Part shown: positions 1-8,082 of the stretch, piece by piece | Layout of the letters: every line of letters starts with the position of its first letter | Numbering within the stretch: position 1 is the first letter of the stretch | Assembly: GCA_964244065.1 (NCBI GenBank) | Contig: CAXTHH010000003.1 | Span: forward strand, 197,468 to 261,467 | DNA: 64,000 nucleotides | Direction: 5' to 3' | Source of the DNA: JASLDZ01 sp964244065 | Lineage (GTDB): Bacteria > Pseudomonadota > Alphaproteobacteria > Caulobacterales > Caulobacteraceae | Program-made: the position numbers and the translations under genes | Notes under the pieces: generated by a model | What the model was told of the DNA's origin: nothing | Databases searched by the model: none | What the model saw: only the letters and a program-made list of their open reading frames with translations

Positions 1-567
1 CAGCACCGCCTTGTCGGTGAACCACCACTCGGTGGTGCGCGTGCCGCCGATGCCGCGCAGGGGCGCGGCGCCGAGCTCCTGCGCCACGGGGAAGTTCAGG
101 CCCGAGTTCTGCAGGGCCGTGGTCTTGCCCGCGCCCGGCGGGCCGATGATCACGTACCAGGGCAGCTGGTAGACGAACTCGCGGTCCTTGCCGACGCGGG
201 TGGAGCGCATCAGCTCCAGCGCCTTGGCGGCCCGCTCCTCCATGGCGCGGATGTCCTCGGCGGAGAGGTCCTCCTCAGGCGCGGGCTTGTCGGCGGCGGG
301 GGCGGCCAGGTCGCGCACCAGGGCGTCGTTGGCCCGCTTCGCGCGGACGCGCTTGAGCGCATACCAGCCGACCACGCCCGCCACGAGCAGGGCGATGACC
401 ACCAGCCGCACGATCCAGCCGCCCAGCGGCGCCTTGCCGGCCACCGAGACGAGCGGGCCGACGAACCAGATCAGCAGCGCCAGGCACAGCACGCCGAGCG
501 CCACCCACACCCAGCGGGGGAAGCTCAGGCGCGGCAGCCGGGGCAGGCGCGGAGTGGGGATGGTCAC
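1..567 (-). CDS. tssM: T6SS membrane-complex protein TssM (IcmF), N-terminal part, cut by window edge
   Basis: TssM is the inner-membrane scaffold that, with TssL and TssJ, forms the T6SS trans-envelope channel. The visible 189 residues have two closely spaced hydrophobic helices (about 19-43 and 51-72), a charged cytoplasmic stretch, and a Walker A motif GPPGAGKTT at 142-150, the arrangement expected at the N-terminus of IcmF proteins. The start is a GTG at 567; an in-frame GTG at 573 is an alternative. It begins about 20 bases after the tssL stop, so it belongs to the same operon. The rest lies left of the window. Confidence 0.93.
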   Translation of the reverse strand, partial: MTIPTPRLPRLPRLSFPRWVWVALGVLCLALLIWFVGPLVSVAGKAPLGGWIVRLVVIALLVAGVVGWYALKRVRAKRANDALVRDLAAPAADKPAPEEDLSAEDIRAMEERAAKALELMRSTRVGKDREFVYQLPWYVIIGPPGAGKTTALQNSGLNFPVAQELGAAPLRGIGGTRTTEWWFTDKAVL

Positions 568-586
568 GGCCACGGGTGGAGGATCC

Positions 587-1987
587 TCACGCGGGCGGCC
601 GGGCGTCGGCGTAGGTCTTGGGGATAGAGACCTCCACGCGACGGTTCTGGCGACGACCCCCGTCGTCGGCGTTGGAGGCCACGGGCTGGCTCTCGCCGAG
701 GCCGGAGGCCTGCAGGCGCGCCCTGTCCGTGCCGTTGGCGGCCAGCTTGCCCACCACCGTCTCGGCGCGGGCGTCGGACAGCGCCTGATTGGAGGCGAAG
801 CGCAGCGAGCGCACCGGCTTGTCGTCGGTGTGGCCCGTCACCGGCACGGGGCCGACGGTGAGGGCGATGGCCTGCGCCACGCGCTGCATGGTGCCGTCGT
901 AGGCCGCGTCGAGGTCGGCTGAGCCGGAGGCGAACAGCCCCTTGTCCTTCAGCCGCACCAGCACTGCGTCCGGCCCGTCGGTCACGCCCACGCGGCCGGC
1001 GTCGATGTCCGGCTTCAGGATGCCGAGCACCGTGTCGTAAAGCCGCGTGTCCGACGCCGGCGCGGGCGCCGTGCGGTTCAGCTTCGACGGCCCGGCGGCG
1101 AACAGGCCGCTCAGCGGCTTGACCGCATTGGAGCCGGAGATGGACAGCGCCGTCAGGAACAGCAGGTAGATGAGCAGCGCCGCGGCGGCGAAGGCGGCGG
1201 CGAACACCCACAGCGGCGCCTGCCGCGCCACCGGCTGGTAGGCGGCGTCCGCCCCTCGCCAGCGCGGCGACAGGGCCCGCTCGAACGGGCCGCGCACGTT
1301 CTGGATCGCCGCGAAGATGCGTTCGCGCATGGCGAACAGCCGACTCGCCCCCTGCCGCTCCAGCCGCAGGCGACCCTCGAAGCCGAACGACAGGCAGAGG
1401 TAGATCAGCTCCAAGAGGTTGGGCGAGCGGTTCGGCCGCGCCTCCAGCGCCTCCGCGATCTCGAACATGCGGTCGCCGGAGACCACCTCGTTGTGGAAGG
1501 TGGCGACCAGGGTCTGCCGGCCCCAGCCGCTCTTGGCCCCCCACGGCGCGGAGAGGATCACCTCGTCGATCAGCGCGCACAGGGCGTAGTGCGCGTAGCG
1601 CGTCTCGTCGTCGGGGGTGCCCAGCGCCCGCGTCTCGCCCTGGAAGCGGCGCAGCTCGTCGCCGATGCGCTGGCGCAGGCCGGGGATGTCGTCGTGGTGT
1701 GTCGCCGCGCGCAGGACGTTGGCCAGGGCGATCAGGCGCGAGCCCGCCGCGATCAGCGGGTTGGGGCCGGTCTGCGGGGTCGGCGTGTCGGCCAGCTTGC
1801 GCGGCGCGAAGGCCCCGGTCGTCGGCGCCGCGGGCCGGGCGCCGAGGTCGGGCGCCGCGCCGATCATCGTGCGGTCGCCGTCGTCCTCGGCCGCGAAGCT
1901 TACCTTGGCGGGCGCGGGCGCCGGGCGGATGACGGTGCGCTCGGCCTCGCCGTCCGAGAAGTCGAAGGGGTCCTTGCCGCCGCTCAC
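587..1987 (-). CDS. tssL: T6SS protein TssL, DotU domain with C-terminal OmpA-like peptidoglycan-binding domain
   Basis: The 466-residue product has a DotU region (about 75-255), one membrane helix (259-282) and an OmpA/MotB-type C-terminus (about 360-455, with GHTDDKP near 385 and NRRVEV near 448). It therefore belongs to the 'evolved' TssL type that anchors the complex to peptidoglycan by itself. The start is a GTG overlapping the tssK stop (GTGA). The unstructured N-terminus carries two similar threonine motifs, ERTVI (Thr18) and DRTMI (Thr40). In Agrobacterium tumefaciens, PpkA phosphorylates TssL on an N-terminal threonine that Fha then binds. The same role here is inferred from position and context. 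Confidence 0.95.
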   Translation of the reverse strand: MSGGKDPFDFSDGEAERTVIRPAPAPAKVSFAAEDDGDRTMIGAAPDLGARPAAPTTGAFAPRKLADTPTPQTGPNPLIAAGSRLIALANVLRAATHHDDIPGLRQRIGDELRRFQGETRALGTPDDETRYAHYALCALIDEVILSAPWGAKSGWGRQTLVATFHNEVVSGDRMFEIAEALEARPNRSPNLLELIYLCLSFGFEGRLRLERQGASRLFAMRERIFAAIQNVRGPFERALSPRWRGADAAYQPVARQAPLWVFAAAFAAAALLIYLLFLTALSISGSNAVKPLSGLFAAGPSKLNRTAPAPASDTRLYDTVLGILKPDIDAGRVGVTDGPDAVLVRLKDKGLFASGSADLDAAYDGTMQRVAQAIALTVGPVPVTGHTDDKPVRSLRFASNQALSDARAETVVGKLAANGTDRARLQASGLGESQPVASNADDGGRRQNRRVEVSIPKTYADARPPA

Positions 1988-3336
1988 CGCACCCGCCCCC
2001 GGATGGCCCACAGCTCGAGCTGGAGGTCGGGCACGTCGCCGGACACGTGCAGCGCCGCGCCGCCGGAGCGCTCCACCAGCTTCCAGTCCTCGGCCGCCTG
2101 GTTGATCTCGAAGTAGACGGAGCCGGCGCGGAACGGGATCTGCCGCGGCTCGGACGGCAGCGGGCGCACCGGCGCGCCGCCCAGCTGCAGGTTCACCAGG
2201 TCGCGGATGCGCTCCACCGGGCCGATGGTGACCCGCTTGGGCAAGTTGGCGCGCAGCTTCTCCTGGTCGATGGACGAGCGGGCGGCGAGCACGAACACGC
2301 AGTCGGTGAACAGCGAGCGGTCGGTGATCTGCGCCACGCGGATGCCGTAGGCGCGCTCCTCCAGCGGGATGGGGATGGCCGTCTGCTCGAACACCGCGCT
2401 CAGGGCCTCGCGCAGGAAGGTCATCAGCGGGGCGAAGGCGGCCTGCAGGTCGCCGTGCTCGTAGGGCGGCAGCTGCGGCGGCCGGCTGGTGGCCTGCTCG
2501 GTGAAGGTGGCGAGCTCGCCCGCCAGCGCCGCGAAGGCCCCGTACAGCGCCTCGGGGTGCAGCACGGGCAGGCTGGAGAGGTGCCGCAGCGACATCTCGT
2601 TGCGGTTCACGAGCATCAGGATCAGGAAGTCGGTGAGCTCGGCCGTGCCCTTGCCGCCGGGGCTGGACAGGCGGGCGGCGATGGCCGCGCCCCGGTGCTG
2701 GAGCAGGCCGCGGATCTCCGCCAGGTGGCTGCGCAGCACGGACGAGGCGCCGACGGTCAGCGCGGTCGGAATGAAGCCGGCGTCGAGCACCAGCGCCCCG
2801 TCCAGCGACTTCTCCACAAGCCGCGCCATGGGCAGGGTGACGTAGCCCGCCAGCTCCTGCCGGTCGTGCAGGATGCGCAGGTCGAGCCGGCCGACGGTGA
2901 GCTCGGCGGAGGCGCCCGAGCCGGCGAGGGTGTCGGCGATCTCCACCTGCCGGCCGACCCAGCGCACGGCCTGCTCCACCCCGGGCTGGAGGCTGCCGCT
3001 GACCGCGCCCGCGCGCCGGATCGGCAGCGCCAGGTGCAGCACCGCGTTGCGCAGGTCGGCGGGCGGTTGCAACGGCGCGGGGTGGTCGTCGTCGCCGGGG
3101 ATGTCGAACGGCGTGCCGTCGGCCAGCACGCCCGCCGCGCGCGAGATGGCGAAGGCGCCCGTCTTCAGCAGCGCCTGGTCGATCTGCAGCTCGGTGAAGC
3201 CCCACGGGAAGGGGGCCACCGCCTGGGTCGAGACGCGGGTCAGCTTCTCGAGATAGCGCTCGAACTGCTGGAAGTGCTGCGTGCGGAGGAACATGCCCTC
3301 CGCCCACAGGATCTTGTTCTCCCAGGACAGCGACAC
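1984..3336 (-). CDS. tssK: T6SS baseplate protein TssK
   Basis: The 450-residue protein has the usual TssK length and the hallmark N-terminus (WENKILWAEGMFLRTQHF), plus the conserved downstream features of this family such as PYEHGDLQAAF. TssK links the baseplate (TssE, TssF, TssG, VgrG) to the membrane complex. The start is a GTG located 1 base after the tagH stop; the stop overlaps the tssL GTG. Tight spacing on both sides indicates translational coupling. Confidence 0.97.
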   Translation of the reverse strand: MSLSWENKILWAEGMFLRTQHFQQFERYLEKLTRVSTQAVAPFPWGFTELQIDQALLKTGAFAISRAAGVLADGTPFDIPGDDDHPAPLQPPADLRNAVLHLALPIRRAGAVSGSLQPGVEQAVRWVGRQVEIADTLAGSGASAELTVGRLDLRILHDRQELAGYVTLPMARLVEKSLDGALVLDAGFIPTALTVGASSVLRSHLAEIRGLLQHRGAAIAARLSSPGGKGTAELTDFLILMLVNRNEMSLRHLSSLPVLHPEALYGAFAALAGELATFTEQATSRPPQLPPYEHGDLQAAFAPLMTFLREALSAVFEQTAIPIPLEERAYGIRVAQITDRSLFTDCVFVLAARSSIDQEKLRANLPKRVTIGPVERIRDLVNLQLGGAPVRPLPSEPRQIPFRAGSVYFEINQAAEDWKLVERSGGAALHVSGDVPDLQLELWAIRGRVR

Positions 3337-3337
3337 G

Positions 3338-4963
3338 TCAGCGCGCGCTCTTGGCGTCGAGCTCGACGAGCTGCTTCTCGTAGGCCGCGCGGAACGCCCG
3401 GTTCAGCGGGCTGTCGGCGTTGTCGTCCGCCTGCTTCCTGAATTCGGCGTACAGCCGCTCGTACTCGGCCCAGGAGGCGGCGCCCTTGTTCTTCAGGAAC
3501 GAGCCCTCCTTGACGGCCGAAGCGACCTGCTCGGGCGACAACGCGTCCAGCGTGGAGCCGAGCGCGGCGCGCAGGCCGGCCAGCATGCAGATCAGGTGCT
3601 TCTTCAGGTCCATGAACGAGTCGCTCACCGCGTCCGGGCCGGGCATGAAGCCGTCGTCGGCCGCGCGCAGCAGGTCCACCGCCACGCGCTGCGGCGGCGA
3701 CCACTTGAACGGGTTGTTGTCGGCCTGGCGCACGGTGGTGCGCACCATGCGGTATTCGTTCTTGAGCGTGGTGCGCTCGTTCATCAGGTCGGACAGGCCG
3801 AGCACCATGCTGCGGTAGACGGCGCCCAGCCGCTCCATCGTCTCCTCGGACGGGCGACCGGCGAAGGCCGCGGGATCGAGCCTGGCGCCGCGGCAGAAGG
3901 CCTCGAACGCTCCGCCGCTCTGTGCGGCGACGGCGGCCGGGGCGGGAGCGGGCTGCGGCGGCGGCGCGAAAGCGACCGGAGCCGGCGCGGGAGCTGTGGG
4001 CGGCGGGGCGGCCGGGGCCGGCGGCGGCGCGAAGATCACCGGCGGCGGCTCGGGCGGCGGGGCGGCGCGCGGCGGCTCGGGCGGCGGAAGCGGGCGGGTC
4101 GCCTCGACGGGCGCGGGGCGGGGCGGCGGCGCGGCGAAGGGTGTGGGCGCACGGGCCGCGGGCGCCGGCTCGGGCAGGTCCCAGTCCGAGGGGATGGCGA
4201 GGTCCTCGCGCGTGACCTCCACCGGGCTCAGCATGGGGCGGCTGAACGGGGCGTCGAAGCCGAAGCCCACCTCGGGCTTGGGCGCGGCCGGCGGCTGGCT
4301 CCAGGTGCGGTCGGCGCCGATCAGGTTCTCGTGGCTCTCGCGGCGCGGCGAGGGCGCATCCCAGTCGCCCACGCGGCGCTCGGGCCGCCGGTCCCACGCG
4401 TCCTCGAAGCCGGACGACGCGGACCCGCCCTCGCGGCCGAAGTCGGCCAGGGGGTCGCGCGTCAGCGCGCTGGCGAAGGGGTCGGGTCCGCCGCGCGGCG
4501 CGTCCCGCGGGTCCGTCCCGCCGATGGGCTCGAAGGGCGAGTGGGCGCGGCGGTCCGGAGCGGCGAACGGGTCCGGCGCGCGGCCGAGCAGCGGATCGGT
4601 GGCGGGCGCCAGCAGCGGGTCGGGCGCGGCCGGGGCGGCCGGCGCCTCCGACCGCTCCAGCATCACGGTGAAGCCGCCCAGGCGCAGCGAGTCGCCAGGC
4701 GCCAGGCGCACCGGCTCGCCGCGAGGCAGCCGCTCGTCGCTTCCGCCGCCGCGGAACACGCCGTTGGCGCTGGTGTCGGTCGCGGTGACCACGCCGCCGC
4801 GGACGGTGATGCGCAGGTGCGTGCGGCTGATGGCGCGGTCGGGATCGGCCACGGCCCAGTCCGCACCCGGACCGCGGCCGATGCTGAGGTCGCCCTCCGC
4901 CAGCCGGCGGGAGTCGATCTGGCGGCCGGGGTCGGCCGTGGCGGACAGGCGCAGGATGAACAT
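3338..4963 (-). CDS. tagH: FHA-domain T6SS protein (TagH/Fha/ImpI type)
   Basis: The 541-residue protein begins with an FHA phosphothreonine-binding domain (about 1-100). The ligand-binding signature residues are visible: GR at 29-30, SRTH at 46-49 and NG at 67-68. A long Pro/Ala-rich linker follows (about 110-370). The C-terminal conserved domain of T6SS FHA proteins (about 370-541) contains the stretches MVLGLSDLMNER and NNPFKWSP. The FHA domain probably docks on threonine-phosphorylated TssL or kinase. The ATG overlaps the preceding stop by one base (TGATG). Confidence 0.93.
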   Translation of the reverse strand: MFILRLSATADPGRQIDSRRLAEGDLSIGRGPGADWAVADPDRAISRTHLRITVRGGVVTATDTSANGVFRGGGSDERLPRGEPVRLAPGDSLRLGGFTVMLERSEAPAAPAAPDPLLAPATDPLLGRAPDPFAAPDRRAHSPFEPIGGTDPRDAPRGGPDPFASALTRDPLADFGREGGSASSGFEDAWDRRPERRVGDWDAPSPRRESHENLIGADRTWSQPPAAPKPEVGFGFDAPFSRPMLSPVEVTREDLAIPSDWDLPEPAPAARAPTPFAAPPPRPAPVEATRPLPPPEPPRAAPPPEPPPVIFAPPPAPAAPPPTAPAPAPVAFAPPPQPAPAPAAVAAQSGGAFEAFCRGARLDPAAFAGRPSEETMERLGAVYRSMVLGLSDLMNERTTLKNEYRMVRTTVRQADNNPFKWSPPQRVAVDLLRAADDGFMPGPDAVSDSFMDLKKHLICMLAGLRAALGSTLDALSPEQVASAVKEGSFLKNKGAASWAEYERLYAEFRKQADDNADSPLNRAFRAAYEKQLVELDAKSAR

Positions 4964-5631
4964 CAGACCGTGGCGACCTCGCCCGGCATGGCCGTGGCGA
5001 GCGCGCGCCGCGCCGCGCCGCGCCCGTCGCCGCCCCGGGCGATGTCGAGCCCGATCATGTTCACCAGCTCGAAGCCGAAGCCGGTCGCCTCCAGGGCCGG
5101 GGCGGTGGCGGCGGCCAGCAGGACGCCGCAGGCGGCCTGGCGCGGCGTTCCGGGCGGCGCGGGCTCGGCCGGTGCGTCGGCGGGCGCCAGCGAAGGGCCG
5201 GCCGCGAACGCGGCGTAGCCCATGAGCACGCCGGGAGAGGCGCGGCCCTCGTCGCGGGCGGCGCGGAAGGCCTCGTAGCGCACCTCGTCCTCCCCCTCGC
5301 GCAGCCAGCGCTCGGCCGCCAGGAGCGCACGCGACGGCGGCCGTCGCCGGCTCACTATCTCCTCCAGCTTGGCCGAAAGGCAACCCCACCACAGGAGCTC
5401 GCGCAGGCCGAGGCCCCAGCCGAGCACGCGCAGCAGCAGCATGGTCTGCGGCGGGTCGGCCTGCAGTTCGGCCAGCAGGTCGGTCCAGCGCTCGCCCCCC
5501 TGGCGCAACGCGGGCGCGTTCAGCGCCTCGGCGAGCACGGCGCGGTCGAGCGGGCGCAGGCGCGGGTGCTCGACGTCCGCCCCGTCCGGCGCGTCGCCCC
5601 GACCGTCCGGAGACGGGCCGGGGCCGCTCAA
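4963..5631 (-). CDS. Small T6SS-operon protein of unknown function (DUF6931-like)
   Basis: This 222-residue protein is encoded between vgrG and tagH. The start is a TTG overlapping the vgrG stop (TTGA), and its stop overlaps the tagH ATG, so it is translated as part of the T6SS operon. The N-terminal half is helical and Leu-rich, with a GWGLGLRELLWWG stretch near 75-90. The C-terminal half is Ala-rich with AACGVLLAAATAPA and FELVNMIGLDIA stretches. Similar small proteins accompany alphaproteobacterial T6SS clusters; the DUF6931 name is from memory and not verified. No catalytic motif is recognisable. The position next to VgrG fits a spike-loading or adaptor role, but that is speculation. Confidence 0.75.
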   Translation of the reverse strand: MSGPGPSPDGRGDAPDGADVEHPRLRPLDRAVLAEALNAPALRQGGERWTDLLAELQADPPQTMLLLRVLGWGLGLRELLWWGCLSAKLEEIVSRRRPPSRALLAAERWLREGEDEVRYEAFRAARDEGRASPGVLMGYAAFAAGPSLAPADAPAEPAPPGTPRQAACGVLLAAATAPALEATGFGFELVNMIGLDIARGGDGRGAARRALATAMPGEVATV

Positions 5632-7382
5632 TTGATCTTCACCAACGGGCCGGAGATGCTGACGCCCACCGGCGAGATGGAGATGGAGCTGCCGCCCACC
5701 TTGATCGTGATCGAGGTCGAGGAGCTGATGGTCAGCGGCGCGGTGCTGTCGATCTCGCCCGTGCCGGTGGATTTCAGCGACATCGAGCCGGTCGCCTTCA
5801 CCGAATAGCTGCCGGTGGTCATGATCTTGTAGTTGCCCGTGACGTCCGTGCTGCGGTTGCCGCCGACGGAGACGTCCTCGTCCTTCTTGGTCTCGCGGCG
5901 GAAGTTGCGGCCGGCGAAGGTGTAGATCTCCTCCGCGCCCGACTTGTCGTCGAACACGAACGCCTGGATCACCGATCCCGTCGGATGCGTCTCCGTGCGC
6001 CAGCCCGACTTATGCAGCTCGGCCGGCACCGGGAAGGGATGCTTGTTGTCGCCATTGTAGATGCAGCCGGTCACGATCGGCCGGTCGGGATCGCCCTCCA
6101 GAAAGTCGATCAGCACCTCCATGCCCACGCGCGGGATCCACTGCGCGCCGATCCTGTCGCCCGCCCACTGCTGGGCCACGCGCAGCCAGCAGGTGGAGGC
6201 GCCCCGGTCGTCCCAGTGGAAGCGCACCTTGATGCGGCCGAAGCCGTCCGGGTCACGCTGGTCGACCACCACGCCCGTCTGGGGCCCGCGCACGGCCGCG
6301 GGGGGCGTCACGGGCGGGGGACGATAGGCGCGCTGGCTTGGCGTGGCGGTGAACTGCTGCTGGTAGCTGGGCTCGCCCTCCTCCAGCCCCGGGGGGTCCC
6401 AGGCGGCGTGCACCACCGAGCGCACGGCGATGCGGCGCTCCCGGGCCGTCAGGCGCGGATCGTCGATCTCATAGCGGGCGCCCGGGGTGAAGTTCACGTA
6501 GGAGCCGACACCCTCGAGCGTGACGGCGCTCGCCTCCGCCTCCTCCATGGCCAGCTTGGAGCGGCGGCTGACCTCCGCGGCGGTGGGGACGCCCGCCGGC
6601 CAGTCGCGGACGGAGGCGGCCTTGTCGCCGTGCGGCAGGCTGGTGGGCGTACGGGTGTTGAGCGCGGTGCGCGGCGTCTTGAAGTCGTAGTCGCGTGCGA
6701 TCCAGCCGCCGGGCGCCGCCGCGTAGGAGGTCTCGATCTGCTCCAGCCCGCGCAGCAGGTGGTCGCGGCGGAAGGAGAGCTTGAAGGGTTCTCCGTCGAA
6801 GTAGCCCGAGGGATCGTCGGCCAGGTACATCTTGTGCTTGAACTGGCCCGCGCCCTCGTCATAACGAAAGTAATAGAAGACGCCTTCGCGCTCCATCAGC
6901 CGGCTGATGAAGTCGAAGTCGCTCTCCATGTACTGGACGCAGTACTCTCGCTTCGGATGGGTGTTTCGGATCTTGCTGTCGTCGAAGACGACGCCGTGCT
7001 CGCGCAGGACTTCGGCTATGATCTGCTTGGCTGTCTTCTCGACGAAGATGCGATTGTCGCGCTTCAGGCGCAGCTTGTACAGGGTCGGGGCGATGTCGAG
7101 CACGAACTCGACGTACTGCCCCTTCTGGTAGGCGTGCTCGAACCGCACGCACTGGCCGTTGACCTTGCGCTGGACGTTGTCGGACAGACCCATCACAAAG
7201 CTGACGGAGGCGCCGATCCAGGTCGCGGCGTCCGGGATGTCGCCGTTCGAACGCAGCGTCATCCGGAACTCGTAGGGCTGGGACAGCATCTCGCGACCGT
7301 CCACCCGGAACAGGTGGTACTCCGCCGTGCGGCCCGGACTTTCGAGCAGCTTTAAGAAGTTGTTCTGATCGCGACCGGCCAC
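5628..7382 (-). CDS. vgrG: T6SS spike protein VgrG (TssI)
   Basis: The 584-residue protein is a canonical VgrG: gp27-like N-terminal part (RVDGREMLSQPYEFRM near the start, then the EGVFYYFRYDEG segment near 165), a gp5-like OB-fold region near 400 (FGRIKVRFHWDD), and a C-terminal beta-helix needle rich in short alternating Ser/Thr/Gly strands ending at GPLVKIN. There is no extra C-terminal toxin domain, so effectors must be carried non-covalently, for example via the PAAR protein or adaptors. The start is a GTG. It follows hcp after a GC-rich spacer of about 110 bases that can form hairpins. Confidence 0.97.
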   Translation of the reverse strand: MAGRDQNNFLKLLESPGRTAEYHLFRVDGREMLSQPYEFRMTLRSNGDIPDAATWIGASVSFVMGLSDNVQRKVNGQCVRFEHAYQKGQYVEFVLDIAPTLYKLRLKRDNRIFVEKTAKQIIAEVLREHGVVFDDSKIRNTHPKREYCVQYMESDFDFISRLMEREGVFYYFRYDEGAGQFKHKMYLADDPSGYFDGEPFKLSFRRDHLLRGLEQIETSYAAAPGGWIARDYDFKTPRTALNTRTPTSLPHGDKAASVRDWPAGVPTAAEVSRRSKLAMEEAEASAVTLEGVGSYVNFTPGARYEIDDPRLTARERRIAVRSVVHAAWDPPGLEEGEPSYQQQFTATPSQRAYRPPPVTPPAAVRGPQTGVVVDQRDPDGFGRIKVRFHWDDRGASTCWLRVAQQWAGDRIGAQWIPRVGMEVLIDFLEGDPDRPIVTGCIYNGDNKHPFPVPAELHKSGWRTETHPTGSVIQAFVFDDKSGAEEIYTFAGRNFRRETKKDEDVSVGGNRSTDVTGNYKIMTTGSYSVKATGSMSLKSTGTGEIDSTAPLTISSSTSITIKVGGSSISISPVGVSISGPLVKIN

Positions 7383-7494
7383 GGCGCTCCCTCAGGCGGG
7401 CGGGCGCGCCCCGTCCCGCCGCCAGTCGGGGCGAGGCGCGCAGTGCGCCCCGCCCCCTTCCGGGGACCCGGGTGTCGCGTCCCGGAGCGACGTA

Positions 7495-7983
7495 TCAGGC
7501 TGTGCCGGTGATGAAGTCGAAGGCGCCGCGCTGGGCCGCCTGCGGGCTGCCCGTGGCGTCCTTCGTGAACTGGCTGATCTCCACCTTGGAGAAGTTCAGC
7601 GACAGGTTCTCCATCGGCTCGTGCTGACCCTGCGATCCGCCCGTGCTGAAGGACGAGCAGATGGCGTTGGTCATCTTGTATTCCATGTACTTCTCTTCCG
7701 CGCCCGCCTTGCTGAGCGTGGTGATCGTCAGTACGGCGTTCGGGATCACCGCACCGCCCATGGAGTCCAGCATCAGCTTACCGCTGGTCTTGTCCTGCTT
7801 CTTCACGAGGTGCAGGTCGCCCGGCGTGACCTTGCCGGCCGAGAGGCGGTTGCTCGAGGAGCCGACCGTCGTCTGCACGGGAACGGAGAAGCCCCAGCTG
7901 TAGGACTCCACCTCGATGCAGCCGGTGTAGCCCGTCTTTGTGACGTTGCCTTCAAAACCGTCGAGTTTCAGGTAGGCGGACAT
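7495..7983 (-). CDS. hcp: T6SS inner-tube protein Hcp (TssD)
   Basis: The 162-residue length, the N-terminus AYLKLDGFEGNVT, and the central DLHLVKKQDKTSGKL and C-terminal ENLSLNFSKVE segments are typical of Hcp. Hcp hexamers stack into the expelled inner tube. The ATG is preceded by an AAGGAAGAAAG-type ribosome site on the minus strand. The gene sits between clpV and vgrG with about 100-base spacers on both sides, so it may have its own promoter or processing, as is common for this highly expressed component. Confidence 0.96.
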   Translation of the reverse strand: MSAYLKLDGFEGNVTKTGYTGCIEVESYSWGFSVPVQTTVGSSSNRLSAGKVTPGDLHLVKKQDKTSGKLMLDSMGGAVIPNAVLTITTLSKAGAEEKYMEYKMTNAICSSFSTGGSQGQHEPMENLSLNFSKVEISQFTKDATGSPQAAQRGAFDFITGTA

Positions 7984-8082
7984 GCTTTCTTCCTTCTCTG
8001 ACGCGCGGCGCGCGACGTTGACAACGCGGTGGACACGCTCGGGATCATGCGACGTTCGCGCGCCGCGCGAAGGACGGAATGA

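Noticed and set aside
587..3307. A 906-codon open frame spanning the tssK and tssL region
   Set aside because: Its first half is the tssK gene read in another frame (Pro/Arg-rich, no motifs); only the part from GTG 1987 onward encodes TssL. High GC suppresses stops, so long shadow frames are common here.
5628..7382. VgrG as an 'evolved' effector with its own C-terminal toxin
   Set aside because: The protein ends soon after the beta-helix needle (GPLVKIN) at about normal length, leaving no room for a toxin domain.
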